A stretch of DNA of 64,000 nt from Patiria miniata (GCF_015706575.1 NW_024037051.1:15225016-15289015), one strand, 5' to 3'; counted from the stretch's first letter, positions 1 to 13,765 are shown. The notes: a model not told the origin generated them from the sequence alone. Numbers and translations are program-made.

Positions 1-3000
1 GTCCCATAGGGAGGCCTGTCAGCGCCAACCCGCCTGGCTCCCATGTATCGCAGCCTGAAGGTACCTTAACCTGGATGGATCTGGACAAACTTGGTACCAT
101 TTTGAAGCGGATGAATGGGCCAACCTGCATGCAAATCGGCAGGTCGATAGACCCGAAACTTTTGGAGAAAATCCCAGAAGTAGCAGCGGATGCCCCTTCT
201 TTCGCTTTTGTGCAGTAAGTCCCATAGGGAGGCCTGTCAGCGCCAACCCGCCTGGCTCCCATGTATCGCAGCCTGAAGGTACCTTAACCTAGATGGATCT
301 GGACAAACTCGGTACCATTTTGAAGCGGATGAATGGGCCAACCCGCATGCAAATCGGCAGGTCGATAGACCCGAAACTTTTGGAGAAAATCCCAGAAGTA
401 GCAGCGGATGCCCCTTCTTTCGCTTTTGTGCAGTAAGTCCCATAGGGAGGCCTGTCAGCGCCAACCCGCCTGGCTCCCATGTATCGCAGCCTGAAGGTAC
501 CTTAACCTGGATGGATCTGGACAAACTCGGTACCATTTTGAAGCGGATGAATGGGCCAACCCGCATGCAAATCGGCAGGTCGATAGACCCCAAACTTTTG
601 GAGAAAATCCCAGAAGTAGCAGCGGATGCCCCTTCTTTCGCTTTTGTGCAGTAAGTCCCATAGGGAGGCCTGTCAGCGCCAACCCGCCTGGCTCCCATGT
701 ATCGCAGCCTGAAGGTACCTTAACCTGGATGGATCTGGACAAACTCGGTACCATTTTGAAGCGGATGAATGGGCCAACCCGCATGCAAATCGGCAGGTCG
801 ATAGACACGAAACTTTTGGAGAAAATCCCAGAAGTAGCAGCGGATGCCCCTTCTTTCGCTTTTGTGCAGTAAGTCCCATAGGGAGGCCTGTCAGCGCCAA
901 CCCGCCTGGCTCCCATGTATCGCAGCCTGAAGGTACCTTAACCTGGATGGATCTGGACAAACTCGGTACCATTTTGAAGCGGATGAATGGGCCAACCCGC
1001 ATGCAAATCGGCAGGTCGATAGACCCGAAACTTTTGGAGAAAATCCCAGAAGTAGCAGCGGATGCCCCTTCTTTCGCTTTTGTGCAGTAAGTCCCATAGG
1101 GAGGCCTGTCAGCGCCAACCCGCCTGGCTCCCATGTATCGCAGCCTGAAGGTACCTTAACCTAGATGGATCTGGACAAACTCGGTACCATTTTGAAGCGG
1201 ATGAATGGGCCAACCCGCATGCAAATCGGCAGGTCGATAGACCCGAAACTTTTGGAGAAAATCCCAGAAGTAGCAGCGGATGCCCCTTCTTTCGCTTTTG
1301 TGCAGTAAGTCCCATAGGGAGGCCTGTCAGCGCCAACCCGCCTGGCTCCCATGTATCGCAGCCTGAAGGTACCTTAACCTGGATGGATCTGGACAAACTC
1401 GGTACCATTTTGAAGCGGATGAATGGGCCAACCCGCATGCAAATCGGCAGGTCGATAGACCGCAAACTTTTGGAGAAAATCCCAGAAGTAGCAGCGGATG
1501 CCCTTTCTTTCGCTTTTGTGCAGTAAGTCCCATAGGGAGGCCTGTCAGCGCCAACCCGCCTGGCTCCCATGTATCGCAGCCTGAAGGTACCTTAACCTGG
1601 ATGGATCTGGACAAACTCGGTACCATTTTGAAGCAGATGAATGGGCCAACCCGCATGCAAATCGGCAGGTCGATAGACCGAAACTTTTGGAGAAAATCCC
1701 AGAAGTAGCAGCGGATGCCCCTTCTTTCGCTTTTGTGCAGTAAGTCCCATAGGGAGGCCTGTCAGCGCCAACCCGCCTGGCTCCCATGTATCGCAGCCTG
1801 AAGGTACCTTAACCTGGATGGATCTGGACAAACTCGGTACCATTTTGAAGCGGATGAATGGGCCAACCCGCATGCAAATCGGCAGGTCGATAGACCCGAA
1901 ACTTTGGAGAAAATCCCAGAAGTAGCAGCGGATGCCCCTTCTTTCGCTTTTGTGCAGTAAGTCCCATAGGGAGGCCTGTCAGCGCCAACCCGCCTGGCTC
2001 CCATGTATCGCAGCCTGAAGGTACCTTAACCTGGATGGATCTGGACAAACTCGGTACATTTTGAAGCGGATGAATGGGCCAACCCGCATGCAAATCGGCA
2101 GGTCGATAGACCCGAAACTTTTGGAGAAAATCCCAGAAGTAGCAGCGGATGCCCCTTCTTTCGCTTTTGTGCAGTAAGTCCCATAGGGAGGCCTGTCAGC
2201 GCCAACCCGCCTGGCTCCCATGTATCGCAGCCTGAAGGTACCTTAACCTGGATGGATCTGGACAAACTCGGTACCATTTTGAAGCGGATGAATGGGCCAA
2301 CCCGCATGCAAATCGGCAGGTCGATAGACCCGAAACTTTTGGAGAAAATCCCAGAAGTAGCAGCGGATGCCCCTTCTTTCGCTTTTGTGCAGTAAGTCCC
2401 ATAGGGAGGCCTGTCAGCGCCAACCCGCCTGGCTCCCATGTATCGCAGCCTGAAGGTACCTTAACCTGGATGGATCTGGACAAACTCGGTACCATTTTGA
2501 AGCGGATGAATGGGCCAACCCGCATGCAAATCGGCAGGTCGATAGACCCGAAACTTTTGGAGAAAATCCCAGAAGTAGCAGCGGATGCCCCTTCTTTCGC
2601 TTTTGTGCAGTAAGTCCCATAGGGAGGCCTGTCAGCGCCAACCCGCCTGGCTCCCATGTATCGCAGCCTGAAGGTACCTTAACCTAGATGGATCTGGACA
2701 AACTCGGTACCATTTTGAAGCGGATGAATGGGCCAACCGCATGCAAATCGGCAGGTCGATAGACCCGAAACTTTTGGAGAAAATCCCAGAAGTAGCAGCG
2801 GATGCCCCTTCTTTCGCTTTTGTGCAGTAAGTCCCATAGGGAGGCCTGTCAGCGCCAACCCGTCTGGCTCCCATGTATCGCAGCCTGAAGGTACCTTAAC
2901 CTGGATGGATCTGGACAAACTCGGTACCATTTTGAAGCGGATGAATGGGCCAACCTGCATGCAAATTGGCAGGTCGATAGACCCGAAACTTTTGGAGAAA

Positions 3001-6000
3001 ATCCCAGAAGTAGCAGCGGATGCCCCTTCTTTCGCTTTTGTGCAGTAAGTCCCATAGGGAGGCCTGTCAGCGCCAACCCGCCTGGCTCCCATGTATCGCA
3101 GCCTGAAGGTACCTTAACCTGGATGGATCTGGACAAACTCGGTACCATTTTGAAGCGGATGAATGGGCCAACCTGCATGCAAATCGGCAGGTCGATAGAC
3201 CCGAAACTTTTGGAGAAAATCCCAGAAGTAGCAGCGGATGCCCCTTCTTTCGCTTTTGTGCAGTAAGTCCCATAGGGAGGCCTGTCAGCGCCAACCCGCC
3301 TGGCTCCCATGTATCGCAGCCTGAAGGTACCTTAACCTTGATGGATCTGGACAAACTCGGTACCATTTTGAAGCGGATGAATGGGCCAACCCGCATGCAA
3401 ATCGGCAGGTCGATAGACCCGAAACTTTTGGAGAAAATCCCAGAAGTAGCAGCGGATGCCCCTTCTTTCGCTTTTGTGCAGTAAGTCCCATAGGGAGGCC
3501 TGTCAGCGCCAACCCGCCTGGCTCCCATGTATCGCAGCCTGAAGGTACCTTAACCTGGATGGATCTGGACAAACTCGGTACCATTTTGAAGCGGATGAAT
3601 GGGCCAACCTGCATGCAAATCGGCAGGTCGATAGACCCGAAACTTTTGGAGAAAATTCCAGAAGTAGCAGCGGATGCCCCTTCTTTCGCTTTTGTGCAGT
3701 AAGTCCCATAGGGAGGCCTGTCAGCGCCAACCCGCCTGGCTCCCATGTATCGCAGCCTGAAGGTACCTTAACCTTGATGGATCTGGACAAACTCGGTACC
3801 ATTTGAAGCGGATGAATGGGCCAACCCGCATGCAAATCGGCAGGTCGATAGACCCGAAACTTTTGGAGAAAATCCCAGAAGTAGCAGCGGATGCCCCTTC
3901 TTTCGCTTTTGTGCAGTAAGTCCCATAGGGAGGCCTGTCAGCGCCAACCCGCCTGGCTCCCATGTATCGCAGCCTGAAGGTACCTTAACCTGGATGGATC
4001 TGGACAAACTCGATACCATTTTGAAGCGGATGAATGGGCCAACCCGCATGCAAATCGGCAGGTCGATAGACCCGAAACTTTTGGAGAAAATCCCAGAAGT
4101 AGCAGCGGATGCCCCTTCTTTCGCTTTTGTGCAGTAAGTCCCATAGGGAGGCCTGTCAGCGCCAACCCGCCTGGCTCCCATGTATCGCAGCCTGAAGGTA
4201 CCTTAACCTAGATGGATCTGGACAAACTCGGTACCATTTTGAAGCGGATGAATGGGCCAACCCGCATGCAAATCGGCAGGTCGATAGACCCGAAACTTTT
4301 GGAGAAAATCCCAGAAGTAGCAGCGGATGCCCCTTCTTTCGCTTTTGTGCAGTAAGTCCCATAGGGAGGCCTGTCAGCGCCAACCCGCCTGGCTCCCATG
4401 TATCGCAGTCTGAAGGTACCTTAACCTGGATGGATCTGGACAAACTCGGTACCATTTTGAAGCGGATGAATGGGCCAACCTGCAAGCAAATCGGCAGGTC
4501 GATAGACCCGAAACTTTTGGAGAAAATCCCAGAAGTAGCAGCGGATGCCCCTTCTTTCGCTTTTGTGCAGTAAGTCCCATAGGGAGGCCTGTCAGCGCCA
4601 ACCCGCCTGGCTCCCATGTATCGCAGCCTGAAGGTACCTTAACCTTGATGGATCTGGACAAACTCGGTACCATTTGAAGCGGATGAATGGGCCAACCGCA
4701 TGCAAATTGGCAGGTCGATAGACCCGAAACTTTTGGAGAAAATCCCAGAAGTAGCAGCGGATGCCCCTTCTTTCGCTTTTGTGCAGTAAGTCCCATAGGG
4801 AGGCCTGTCAGCGCCAACCCGCCTGGCTCCCATGTATCGCAGCCTGAAGGTACCTTAACCTGGATGGATCTGGACAAACTCGGTACCATTTTGAAGCGGA
4901 TGAATGGGCCAACCTGCATGCAAATCGGCAGGTCGATAGACCCGAAACTTTTGGAGAAAATCCCAGAAGTAGCAGCGGATGCCCCTTCTTTCGCTTTTGT
5001 GCAGTAAGTCCCATAGGGAGGCCTGTCAGCGCCAACCCGCCTGGCTCCCATGTATCGCAGCCTGAAGGTACCTTAACCTGATGGATCTGGACAAACTCGG
5101 TACCATTTGAAGCGGATGAATGGGCCAACCTGCATGCAAATCGGCAGGTCGATAGACCCGAAACTTTTGGAGAAAATCCCAGAAGTAGCAGCGGATGCCC
5201 CTTCTTTCGCTTTTGTGCAGTAAGTCCCATAGGGAGGCCTGTCAGCGCCAACCCGCCTGGCTCCCATGTATCGCAGCCTGAAGGTACCTTAACCTGGATG
5301 GATCTGGACAAACTCGGTACCATTTTGAAGCGGATGAATGGGCCAACCTCAATGCAAATCGGCAGGTCGATAGACCCGAAACTTTTGGAGAAAATCCTAG
5401 AAGTAGCAGCGGATGCCCCTTCTTTCGCTTTTGTGCAGTAAGTCCCATAGGGAGGCCTGTCAGCGCCAACCCGCCTGGCTCCCATGTATCGCAGCCTGAA
5501 GGTACCTTAACCTGGATGGATCTGGACAAACTCGATACCATTTTGAAGCAGATGAATGGGCCAACCCGCATGCAAATCGGCAGGTCGATAGACCCCAAAC
5601 TTTTGGAGAAAATCTCAGAAGTAGCAGGGGATGCCCCTTCTTTCGTTTTTGTGCAGTAAGTCCCATAATGAGGCCTGTCAACGCCAACCGGCCTGGCTCC
5701 CATGTATGGCAGCCTGAAGGTACCTTAACCTGGATGGATCTGGACAAACTCGGTACCATTTTGAAGCGGATGAATGGGCCAACCCGCATGCAAATCGGCA
5801 GGTCGATAGACTCGAAACTTTTTGAGAAAATCCCAGAAGTAGCAGCGGATGCCCTTTCTTTCGCTTTTGTGCAGTAAGTCCCATAGGGAGGCCTGTCAGC
5901 GCCAACCCGCCTGGCTCCCATGTATCGCAGCCTGAAGGTACCTTAACCTGGATGGATCTGGACAAACTTGGTACCATTTTGAAGCAGACGAATGGGCCAA

Positions 6001-8340
6001 CCTGCATGCAAATCGGCAGGTCGATAGACCTGAAACTTTTGGAGAAAATCCCAGAAGTAGCAGCGGATGCCCCTTCTTTCGCTTTTGTGCAGTAAGTCCC
6101 ATAGGGAGGCCTGTCAGCGCCAACCCGCCTGGCTCCCATGTATCGCAGCCTGAAGGTACCTTAACCTGGATGGATCTGGACAAACTCGGTACCATTTTGA
6201 AACGGATGAATGGGCCAACCCGCATGCAAATCGGCAGGTCGATAGACCCGAAACTTTTGGAGAAAATCCCAGAAGTAGCAGCGGATGCCCCTTCTTTCGC
6301 TTTTGTGCAGTAAGTCCCATAGGGAGGCCTGTCAGCGCCAACCCGCCTGGCTCCCATGTATCGCAGCCTGAAGGTACCTTAACCTGGATGGATCTGGACA
6401 AACTCGGTATCATTTTGAAGCAGATGAATGGGCCAACCTGCATGCAAATCGGCAGGTCGATAGACCCGAAACTTTTGGAGAAAATCCCAGAAGTAGCAGC
6501 GGATGCCCCTTCTTTCGCTTTTGTGCAGTAAGTCCCATAGGGAGGCCTGTCAGCGCCAACCCGCCTGGCTCCCATGTATCGCAGCCTGAAGGTACCTTAA
6601 CCTGGATGGATCTGGACAAACTCGGTACCATTTTGAAGCGGATGAATGGGCCAACCTGCAAGCAAATTGGCAGGTCGATAGACCCGAAACTTTTGGAGAA
6701 AATCCCAGAAGTAGCAGCGGATGCCCCTTCTTTCGCTTTTGTGCAGTAAGTCCCTTAGGGAGGCCTGTCAGCGCCAACCCGCCTGGCTCCCATGTATCGC
6801 AGCCTGAAGGTACCTTAACCTGGATGGATCTGGACAAACTCGGTACCATTTTGAAGCAGATGAATGGGCCAACCTGCATGCAAATCGGCAGGTCGATAGA
6901 CCCGAAACTATTGGAGAAAATCCCAGAAGTAGCAGCGGATGCCCCTTCTTTCGCTTTTGTGCAGTAAGTCCCATAGGGAGGCCTGTCAGCGCCAACCCGC
7001 CTGGCTCCCATGTATCGCAGCCTGAAGGTACCTTAACCTGGATTGATCTGGACAAACTCGGTACCATTTTGCAACCCGCATGCAAATCGGCAGGTCGATA
7101 GACCCGAAACTTTTGGAGAAAATCTCAGAAGTAGCAGGGGATGCCCCTTCTTTCGTTTTTGTGCAGTAAGTCCCATAGGGAGGCCTGTCAGCGCCAACCG
7201 GCCTGGCTCCCATGTATGGCAAGCCTGAAGGTACCTTAACCTGGATGGATCTGGACAAACTCGGTACCATTTTGAAGCGGATGAATGGGCCAACCCGCAT
7301 GCAAATCGGCAGGTCGATAGACCCCAAACGTTTGGAGAAAATCCCAGAAGTAGCAGCGGATGCCCCTTCTTTCTCTTTTGTGCAGTAAGTCCCATAGGGA
7401 GGCCTGTCTGCGCAAACGCGCCTGGCTCCCATATTTCGCAGCCTGAAGGTACCTTAACCTGGATGGATCTGGACAAACTCGGTACCATTTTGAAGCGGAT
7501 GAATGGGCCAACCCTTATGCAATTCGGCAGGTCAATAGACTCGAAACTTTTGGAGAAAAGCCCAGACGTAGTAGCGGATGCCCCTTCTTTCGCTTTCGTG
7601 CAGTAAGTCCCTTAAGGAGGCCTGTCAACGCCATCCCGCCTTGCTCCCATGTCTTGCAGCCTGAAGGTACCTTCATATGGATGGATTTTGACAAACTCGG
7701 TACCATTTTGAAGCGGATGAATGGGCCAACCCGCATGCAAATCGGCAGGTCGATAGTCCTGAAACTGTCGGAGAAAAGCTCAGACGTAGTATCGGATGCC
7801 CCTTCTTTCGCTTTTGTGCAGTAAGTCCCATAGGGAGGCCTGTCAGCGCAGACCATCCTGGCTCCCATGTCTCACAGCCTGAAGGTACCTTCACCTGGAT
7901 GGATCTGGACAAACTCGGCACCATTTTGAAGCGGATAAATGGGCCAACCTGCATGCACATCGGCAGGTCGATAGACCCGAAACTGTTGGAGAAAAGCCCA
8001 GACGTAGTAGCGGATGCCCCTTCTTTTGCTTTTGTGCAGTAAGTCCCATAGGGAGGCCTGTCAGCGCCAACCCTCCTGGCTCCCATGTCTCGCAGCCTGA
8101 AGGTACCTTCATATGGATGGATCTGGACCAACTTGGTACCATTTTGAAGCTGATGAATGGGCCAATCCGCATGCAAATCGACAGACCCGAAACTGTTGGA
8201 GAAAAGCCCAGACGTAGTAGCGGATGCCCCTTCTTTCGCCTATGTGCAGTAAGTCCCATAGGGAGGCCTGTCAGCGCCAACCCACCTGGCTCCCATGTCT
8301 CGCAGCCTGAAGGTACCTTAACCTTAATGGATCTGGACAA
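1..8340. repeat. Satellite array A, 218-bp monomer
   Basis: About 38 head-to-tail copies of a 218-bp unit, running off the left edge. Successive units starting GTCCCATAGGGAGGCC lie at 1, 219, 437 and 655, with occasional 1-bp indels. Recognisable boxes in each unit are CTGTCAGCGCCA, GGCTCCCATGTATCGCAGCC, GAAGGTACCTTAACC and TTTCGCTTTTGTGCAGTAAG. Units to about 5.5 kb are nearly identical; a few are shortened (one near 7,070 has lost about 15 bp). From about 7.4 kb they diverge steadily toward family B. Minus-strand open frames of up to 225 residues come from the repeat and shift frame each monomer, because 218 is not a multiple of 3. I see no sign that they are genes. Function is unknown; homogeneous arrays of this kind are often pericentromeric or heterochromatic. 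Confidence 0.97.
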
Positions 8341-8431
8341 ACTATTGCTGGTTGGGTAGCGGATGAAAAGGCCAACAATCTGACAAATTGGCAAAGCTTC
8401 AAACTTGAAACTTTTGGAGTGAGCCCCAGAC

Positions 8432-8527
8432 GTTTCATATCTGAAGCCTTGCCGATTTGTCAGCTTGTTGGATAGCGGTTGATTAGGCCAACAAGTTGAC
8501 AAATCGGCAAGGCTTCAGATATGAAAC
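8432..8527. repeat. Fold-back at the junction of satellite families A and B
   Basis: A 40-nt stretch (8432-8471) beginning GTTTCATATCTGAAGCC is the reverse complement, with one mismatch, of 8488-8527, which ends GGCTTCAGATATGAAAC. The 16-nt spacer is ATAGCGGTTGATTAGG. The right arm is ordinary family B sequence in array orientation. The left arm is the same piece inverted and replaces part of the monomer after CCCAGACG. It sits where units change from A-like to B-like. I saw no other inverted monomer piece in the 21 kb of arrays. Confidence 0.9.
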
Positions 8528-11210
8528 CTTTGGAGTGAGCCTCAGACGTAGGTACATGATGCCCCCTGTTTCGTTTTTGTGCAGTAAGTCCAATAGCAAG
8601 GGCTGTCAGCGCCAGCCGACATGGCTCCCATGTCTCGCGGTCTAAAGGTACCTTAACATGAATGGATTTCAACAAACTATAGCTTGTTATGTAGCGGATG
8701 AATAGGCCAACAAGCTGACAAATCGGCAGGGCATCAGACTTGAAATTTTTGCAGTGAGCTCCAGACGAAGGTACATGATGCCCCCAGTTTCGTTTTTGTG
8801 CAGTAAGTCCTATAGCAGGGGCTGTCAGCGCCAGCTGATATGGCTCTCATGTCTCGCGGTCTAAAGGTACCTTAACATGGATGGATTTTGACAAACTATA
8901 GCTTGTTATGTAGCGGATGAATAGGCCAACAAGATGACAAATCGGCAAGGCTTCAGACTTGAAACTTTTGGAGTGAGCCCCAGACGTAGGTACATGATGC
9001 CCCCAGTTTCGTTCTTGTGCATTAAGTCCCATAGCAACGGCTGTCGGCGCCAGCCGACTTGGCTCTCATGTCTCGCGGTCTAAAGGTACCTGAACATGGA
9101 TGGATTTTGACAAACTATAGCTTGTTGGATAGCGGATGAATAGGCCAACAAGCTGACAAATCGGCAAGGCTTCAAACTTGAAACCTTTGGAGTGAGCCTC
9201 AGACGTAGGTACATGATGCCCCCTGTTTCGTTTTTGTGCAGTAAGTCCCATAGCAAGGGCTGTCAGCGCCAGTCGACATGGCTCTCATGTCTCGCGGTCT
9301 AAAGGTACCTTAACATGGATGGATTTCGACAAACTATAGCTTGTTATGTAGCGGATGAATAGGCCAACAAGCTGACAAATCAGCAGGGCATCAGACTTGA
9401 AACTTTTGGAGTGAGCTCCAGACGTAGGTACATGATGCCCCCAGTTTCGTTTTTGTGCAGTAAGTCCCATAGCAAGGGCTGTCAGCGCCAGCCGACATGG
9501 CTCTCATGTTTTGCGGTCTAAAGGTACCTTAACATGGATGGATTTTGACAAACTATAACTTGTAATGTAGCGGATGAATAGGCCAACAAGCTGACAAATC
9601 GGCAAGGCTTCAGACTTGAAACTTTTGGAGTGAGCTCCAGAAGTAGGTACATGATGCCCCCAGTTTCGTTTTTGTGCAGTAAGTCCCATAGCAAGGGCTG
9701 TCAGCGCCAGCCGACATGGCTCTCATGTCTCGCGGTCTAAAGGTACCTTAACATGGATGGATTTTGACAAACTATAGCTTGTAATGTAGCTGAAAAATAG
9801 GCCAACAAGCTGACAAATCGGCTAGGCTTCAGACTTGACACTTTTGGAGTGAGCCCCAGACGTAGGTACATGATGCCCCCAGTTTCGTTTTTGTGCAGTA
9901 AGTCCTATAGCAAGGGCTGTCAGCGCCAGCGGACATGGCTCTCATGTCTCGCGGTCTAAAGGTACCTTTACATGGATGGATTTTGACAAACTATAGCTTG
10001 TTACGTAGCGGATGAATAGGCAAACAAGCTGACAAATCGGCAAGGCTTCAGACTTGAAACTTTTGGAGTGAGCCCCAAACGTAGGTACATGATGCCCCCA
10101 GTTTCGTTTTTGTGCAGTAAGTCCCATAGCAAGGGCTGTCAGCGCCAGCCGCCATGGCTCTCATGTCTCGCGGTCTAAAGGTACCTTAACATGGATGGAT
10201 TTTGACAAACTTTAGCTTGTTATGTAGCATATGAATAGACCAACAAGCTGACAAATCGGCAAGGCTTCAGACTTGAAACTTTTGGAGTGAGCTCCAGACG
10301 TAGGTACATGATGCCCCCAGTTTCGTTTTTGTGCAGTAAGTCCCATAGCAAGGTCTGTCAGCGCCAGCCGACATGGCTCTCATGTCTCGCAGTCTAAAGG
10401 TACCTTAACATGAATGGATTTTGACAAACTATAGCTTGTTATGTAGCGGATGAATAGGCCAACAAGCTGACAAATCGGCAAGGCTTCAGGCTTGAAACTT
10501 TTGGAGTGAGCCCCAGACGTAGGTACAAGATGCCCCCAGTTTCGTTTTTGTGCAGTAAGTCCCATAGCAAGAGCTGTCAGCGCCTGCTGACATGGCTCTC
10601 ATGTCTTGCGGTCTAAAGGTACCTTAACATTGATGGATTTTGACAAACTATAGCTTGTTATGTAGCTGAAAAATAGGCAAACAAGCTGACAAATCGGCAA
10701 GGCTTCAGATCTGACACTTTTGGAGTGAGCCCCAGACGTAGGTTCATGATGCCCCCAGTTTCGTTTTTGTGCAGTAAGTCCTATAGCAAGGGCTGTCAGC
10801 GCCAGCGGACATGGCTCTCATGTCTCGCGGTCTAAAGGTACCTTTACATGGATGGATTTTGACAAACTATAGCTTGTTACGTAGCGGATGAATAGGCAAA
10901 CAAGCTGACAAATCGGCAAGGCTTCAGACTTGAAACTTTTGGAGTGAGCCCCACACGTAGGTACATGATGCCCCCAGTTTCGTTTTTGTGCAGTAAGTCC
11001 CATAGCAAGGGCTGTCAGCGCCAGCCGACATGGCTCTCATGTCTCGCGGTCTAAAGGTACCTTAACATGGATGGATTTTGACAAACTTTAGCTTGTTATG
11101 TAGCATATGAATAAACCAACAAGCTGACAAATCGGCAAGGCTTCAGACTTGAAACGTTTGGAGTGAGCTCCAGACGTAGGTACATGATGCCCCCAGTTTC
11201 GTTTTTGTGC
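8510..11210. repeat. Higher-order satellite block, copy 1 (offset 5,256 bp)
   Basis: Block of about 12 B monomers whose diagnostic variants recur in the same order 5,256 bp (24 x 219) downstream, at about 13,766-16,466. Examples are the variant monomers at about 8,640, 8,860 (AGCTGATATGG), 9,080 (CGGCGCCAGCCGACTTGG) and 9,550 (CATGTTTTGCGG). The copy starts just right of the junction fold-back. Some changes are private to one copy, such as GTACAAGATG near 10,525 against GTACATGATG near 15,781. Confidence 0.85.
9720..11110. repeat. Four-monomer (876-bp) higher-order cycle in array B
   Basis: Monomer types alternate in a fixed order, readable at one variable site. The site reads GTAGCTGAAAAATAGG (about 9,786), then ACGTAGCGGATGAATAGGCA (about 10,004), then TGTAGCATATGAATAGACC (about 10,222), then TGTAGCGGATGAATAGGCC (about 10,441). 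The cycle then restarts with GTAGCTGAAAAATAGG at about 10,662. The same order recurs at about 12-13 kb, 15-16 kb and 17-18.5 kb, with deletions or insertions of single monomers. Confidence 0.8.
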
Positions 11211-13765
11211 AGTAAGTCCCATAGCAAGAGCTGTCAGCGCCTGCTGACATGGCTCTCATGTCTTGCGGTCTAAAGGTACCTTAACATTGATGGATTTTGA
11301 CAAACTATAGCTTGTTATGTAGCTGAAAAATAGGCAAACAAGCTGACAAATCGGCAAGGCTTCAGACTTGACACTTTTGGAGTGAGCCCCAGACGTAGGT
11401 TCATGATGCCCCCAGTTTCGTTTTTGTGCAGTAAGTCCTATAGCAAGGGCTGTCAGCGCCAGCGGACATGGCTCTCATGTCTCGCGGTCTAAAGGTACCT
11501 TAACATGGATGGATTTTGACAAACTTTAGCTTGTTATGTAGCGGATGAATAGGCCAACAAGCTGACAAATCGGCAAGGCATCAGACTTGAAACTTTTGGA
11601 GTGAGCTCCAGTCGTAGGTACATGATGGCCCCAGTTTCGTTTTTGTGCAGTAAGTCCCATAGCAAGGGCTGTCAGCGCCAGCCGACATGGCTCTCATGTT
11701 TTGCGGTCTAAAGGTACCTTAACATGGATGGATTTTGACAAACTATAACTTGTAATGTAGCGGATGAATAGGCCAACAAGCTGACAAATCGGCAAGGCTT
11801 CAGACTTGAAACTTTTGGAGTGAGCCCCAGAAGTAGGTACATGATGCCCCCAGTTTCGTTTTTGTGCAGTAAGTCCCATAGCAAGGGCTGTCAGCGCCAG
11901 CCGACATGGCTCTCATGTCTCGCGGTCTAAAGGTACCTTAACATGGATGGATTTTGACAAACTTTAGCTTGTTATGTAGCTGAAAAATAGGCCAACAAGC
12001 TGACAAATCGGCAAGGCTTCAGACTTGACACTTTTGGAGTGAGCCCCAGACGTAGGTACATGATGCCCCCAGTTTCGTTTTTGTGCAGTAAGTCCTATAG
12101 CAAGGGCTGTCAGCGCCAGCGGACATGGCTCTCATGTCTCGCGGTCTAAAGGTACCTTTACATGGATGGATTTTGACAAACTATAGCTTGTTACGTAGCG
12201 GATGAATAGGCAAACAAGCTGACAAATCGGCAAGGCTTCAGACTTGAAACTTTTGGAGTGAGCCCCAAATGTAGGTACATGATGCCCCCAGTTTCGTTTT
12301 TGTGCAGTAAGTCCCATAGCAAGGGCTGTCAGCGCCAGCCGCCATGGCTCTCATGTCTCGCGGTCTAAAGGTACCTTAACATGGATGGATTTTGACAAAC
12401 TTTAGCTTGTTATGTAGCATATGAATAGACCAACAAGCTGACAAATCGGCAAGGCTTCAGACTTGAAACTTTTGGAGTGAGCTCCAGACGTAGGTACATG
12501 ATGCCCCCAGTTTCGTTTTTGTGCAGTAAGTCCCATAGCAAGGTCTGTCAGCGCCAGCCGACATGGCTCTCATGTCTCGCAGTCTAAAGGTACCTTAACA
12601 TGAATGGATTTTGACAAACTATAGCTTGTTATGTAGCGGATGAATAGGCCAACAAGCTGACAAATCGGCAAGGCTTCAGGCTTGAAACTTTTGGAGTGAG
12701 CCCCAGACGTAGGTACAAGATGCCCCCAGTTTCGTTTTTGTGCAGTAAGTCCCATAGCAAGAGCTGTCAGCGCCTGCTGACATGGCTCTCATGTCTTGCG
12801 GTCTAAAGGTACCTTAACATTGATGGATTTTGACAAACTATAGCTTGTTATGTAGCTGAAAAATAGGCAAACAAGCTGACAAATCGGCAAGGCTTCAGAC
12901 TTGACACTTTTGGAGTGAGCCCCAGACGTAGGTTCATGATGCCCCCAGTTTCGTTTTTGTGCAGTAAGTCCTATAGCAAGGGCTGTCAGCGCCAGCGGAC
13001 ATGGCTCTCATGTCTCGCGGTCTAAAGGTACCTTTACATGGATGGATTTTGACAAACTATAGCTTGTTACGTAGCGGATGAATAGGCAAACAAGCTGACA
13101 AATCGGCAAGGCTTCAGACTTGAAACTTTTGGAGTGAGCCCCACACGTAGGTACATGATGCCCCCAGTTTCGTTTTTGTGCAGTAAGTCCCATAGCAAGA
13201 GCTGTCAGCGCCTGCTGACATGGCTCTCATGTCTTGCGGTCTAAAGGTACCTTAACATTGATGGATTTTGACAAACTATAGCTTGTTATGTAGCTGAAAA
13301 ATAGGCAAACAAGCTGACAAATCGGCAAGGCTTCAGACTTGACACTTTTGGAGTGAGCCCCAGACGTAGGTTCATGATGCCCCCAGTTTCGTTTTTGTGC
13401 AGTAAGTCCTATAGCAAGGGCTGTCAGCGCCAGCGGACATGGCTCTCATGTCTCGCGGTCTAAAGGTACCTTAACATGAATGGATTTTGACAAACTATAG
13501 CTTGTTATGTAGCGGATGAATAGGCCAACAAGCTGACAAATCGGCAAGGCTTCAGACTTGAAACATTTGGAGTGAGCCCCACACGTAGGTACATGATGCC
13601 CCCAGTTTCGTTTTTGTGCAGTAAGTCCCATAGCAAGGGCTGTCAGCGCCAGCCGACATGGCTCTCATGTCTCGCGGTCTAAAGGTACCTTAACATGGAT
13701 GGATTTTGACAAACTTTAGCTTGTTATGTAGCATATGAATAGACCAACAAGCTGACAAATCGGCA

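Noticed and set aside
8140..8180. Hammerhead ribozyme in the satellite (CTGATGA near 8,150)
   Set aside because: The motif is a chance variant in one monomer; other monomers read CGGATGA, and I could not assemble the remaining core and stems around it.
1..8500. Dozens of 60-225 codon minus-strand frames in satellite A as a gene family
   Set aside because: They repeat with the 218-bp monomer, change frame every unit, and have no introns, conserved start context or known motif.
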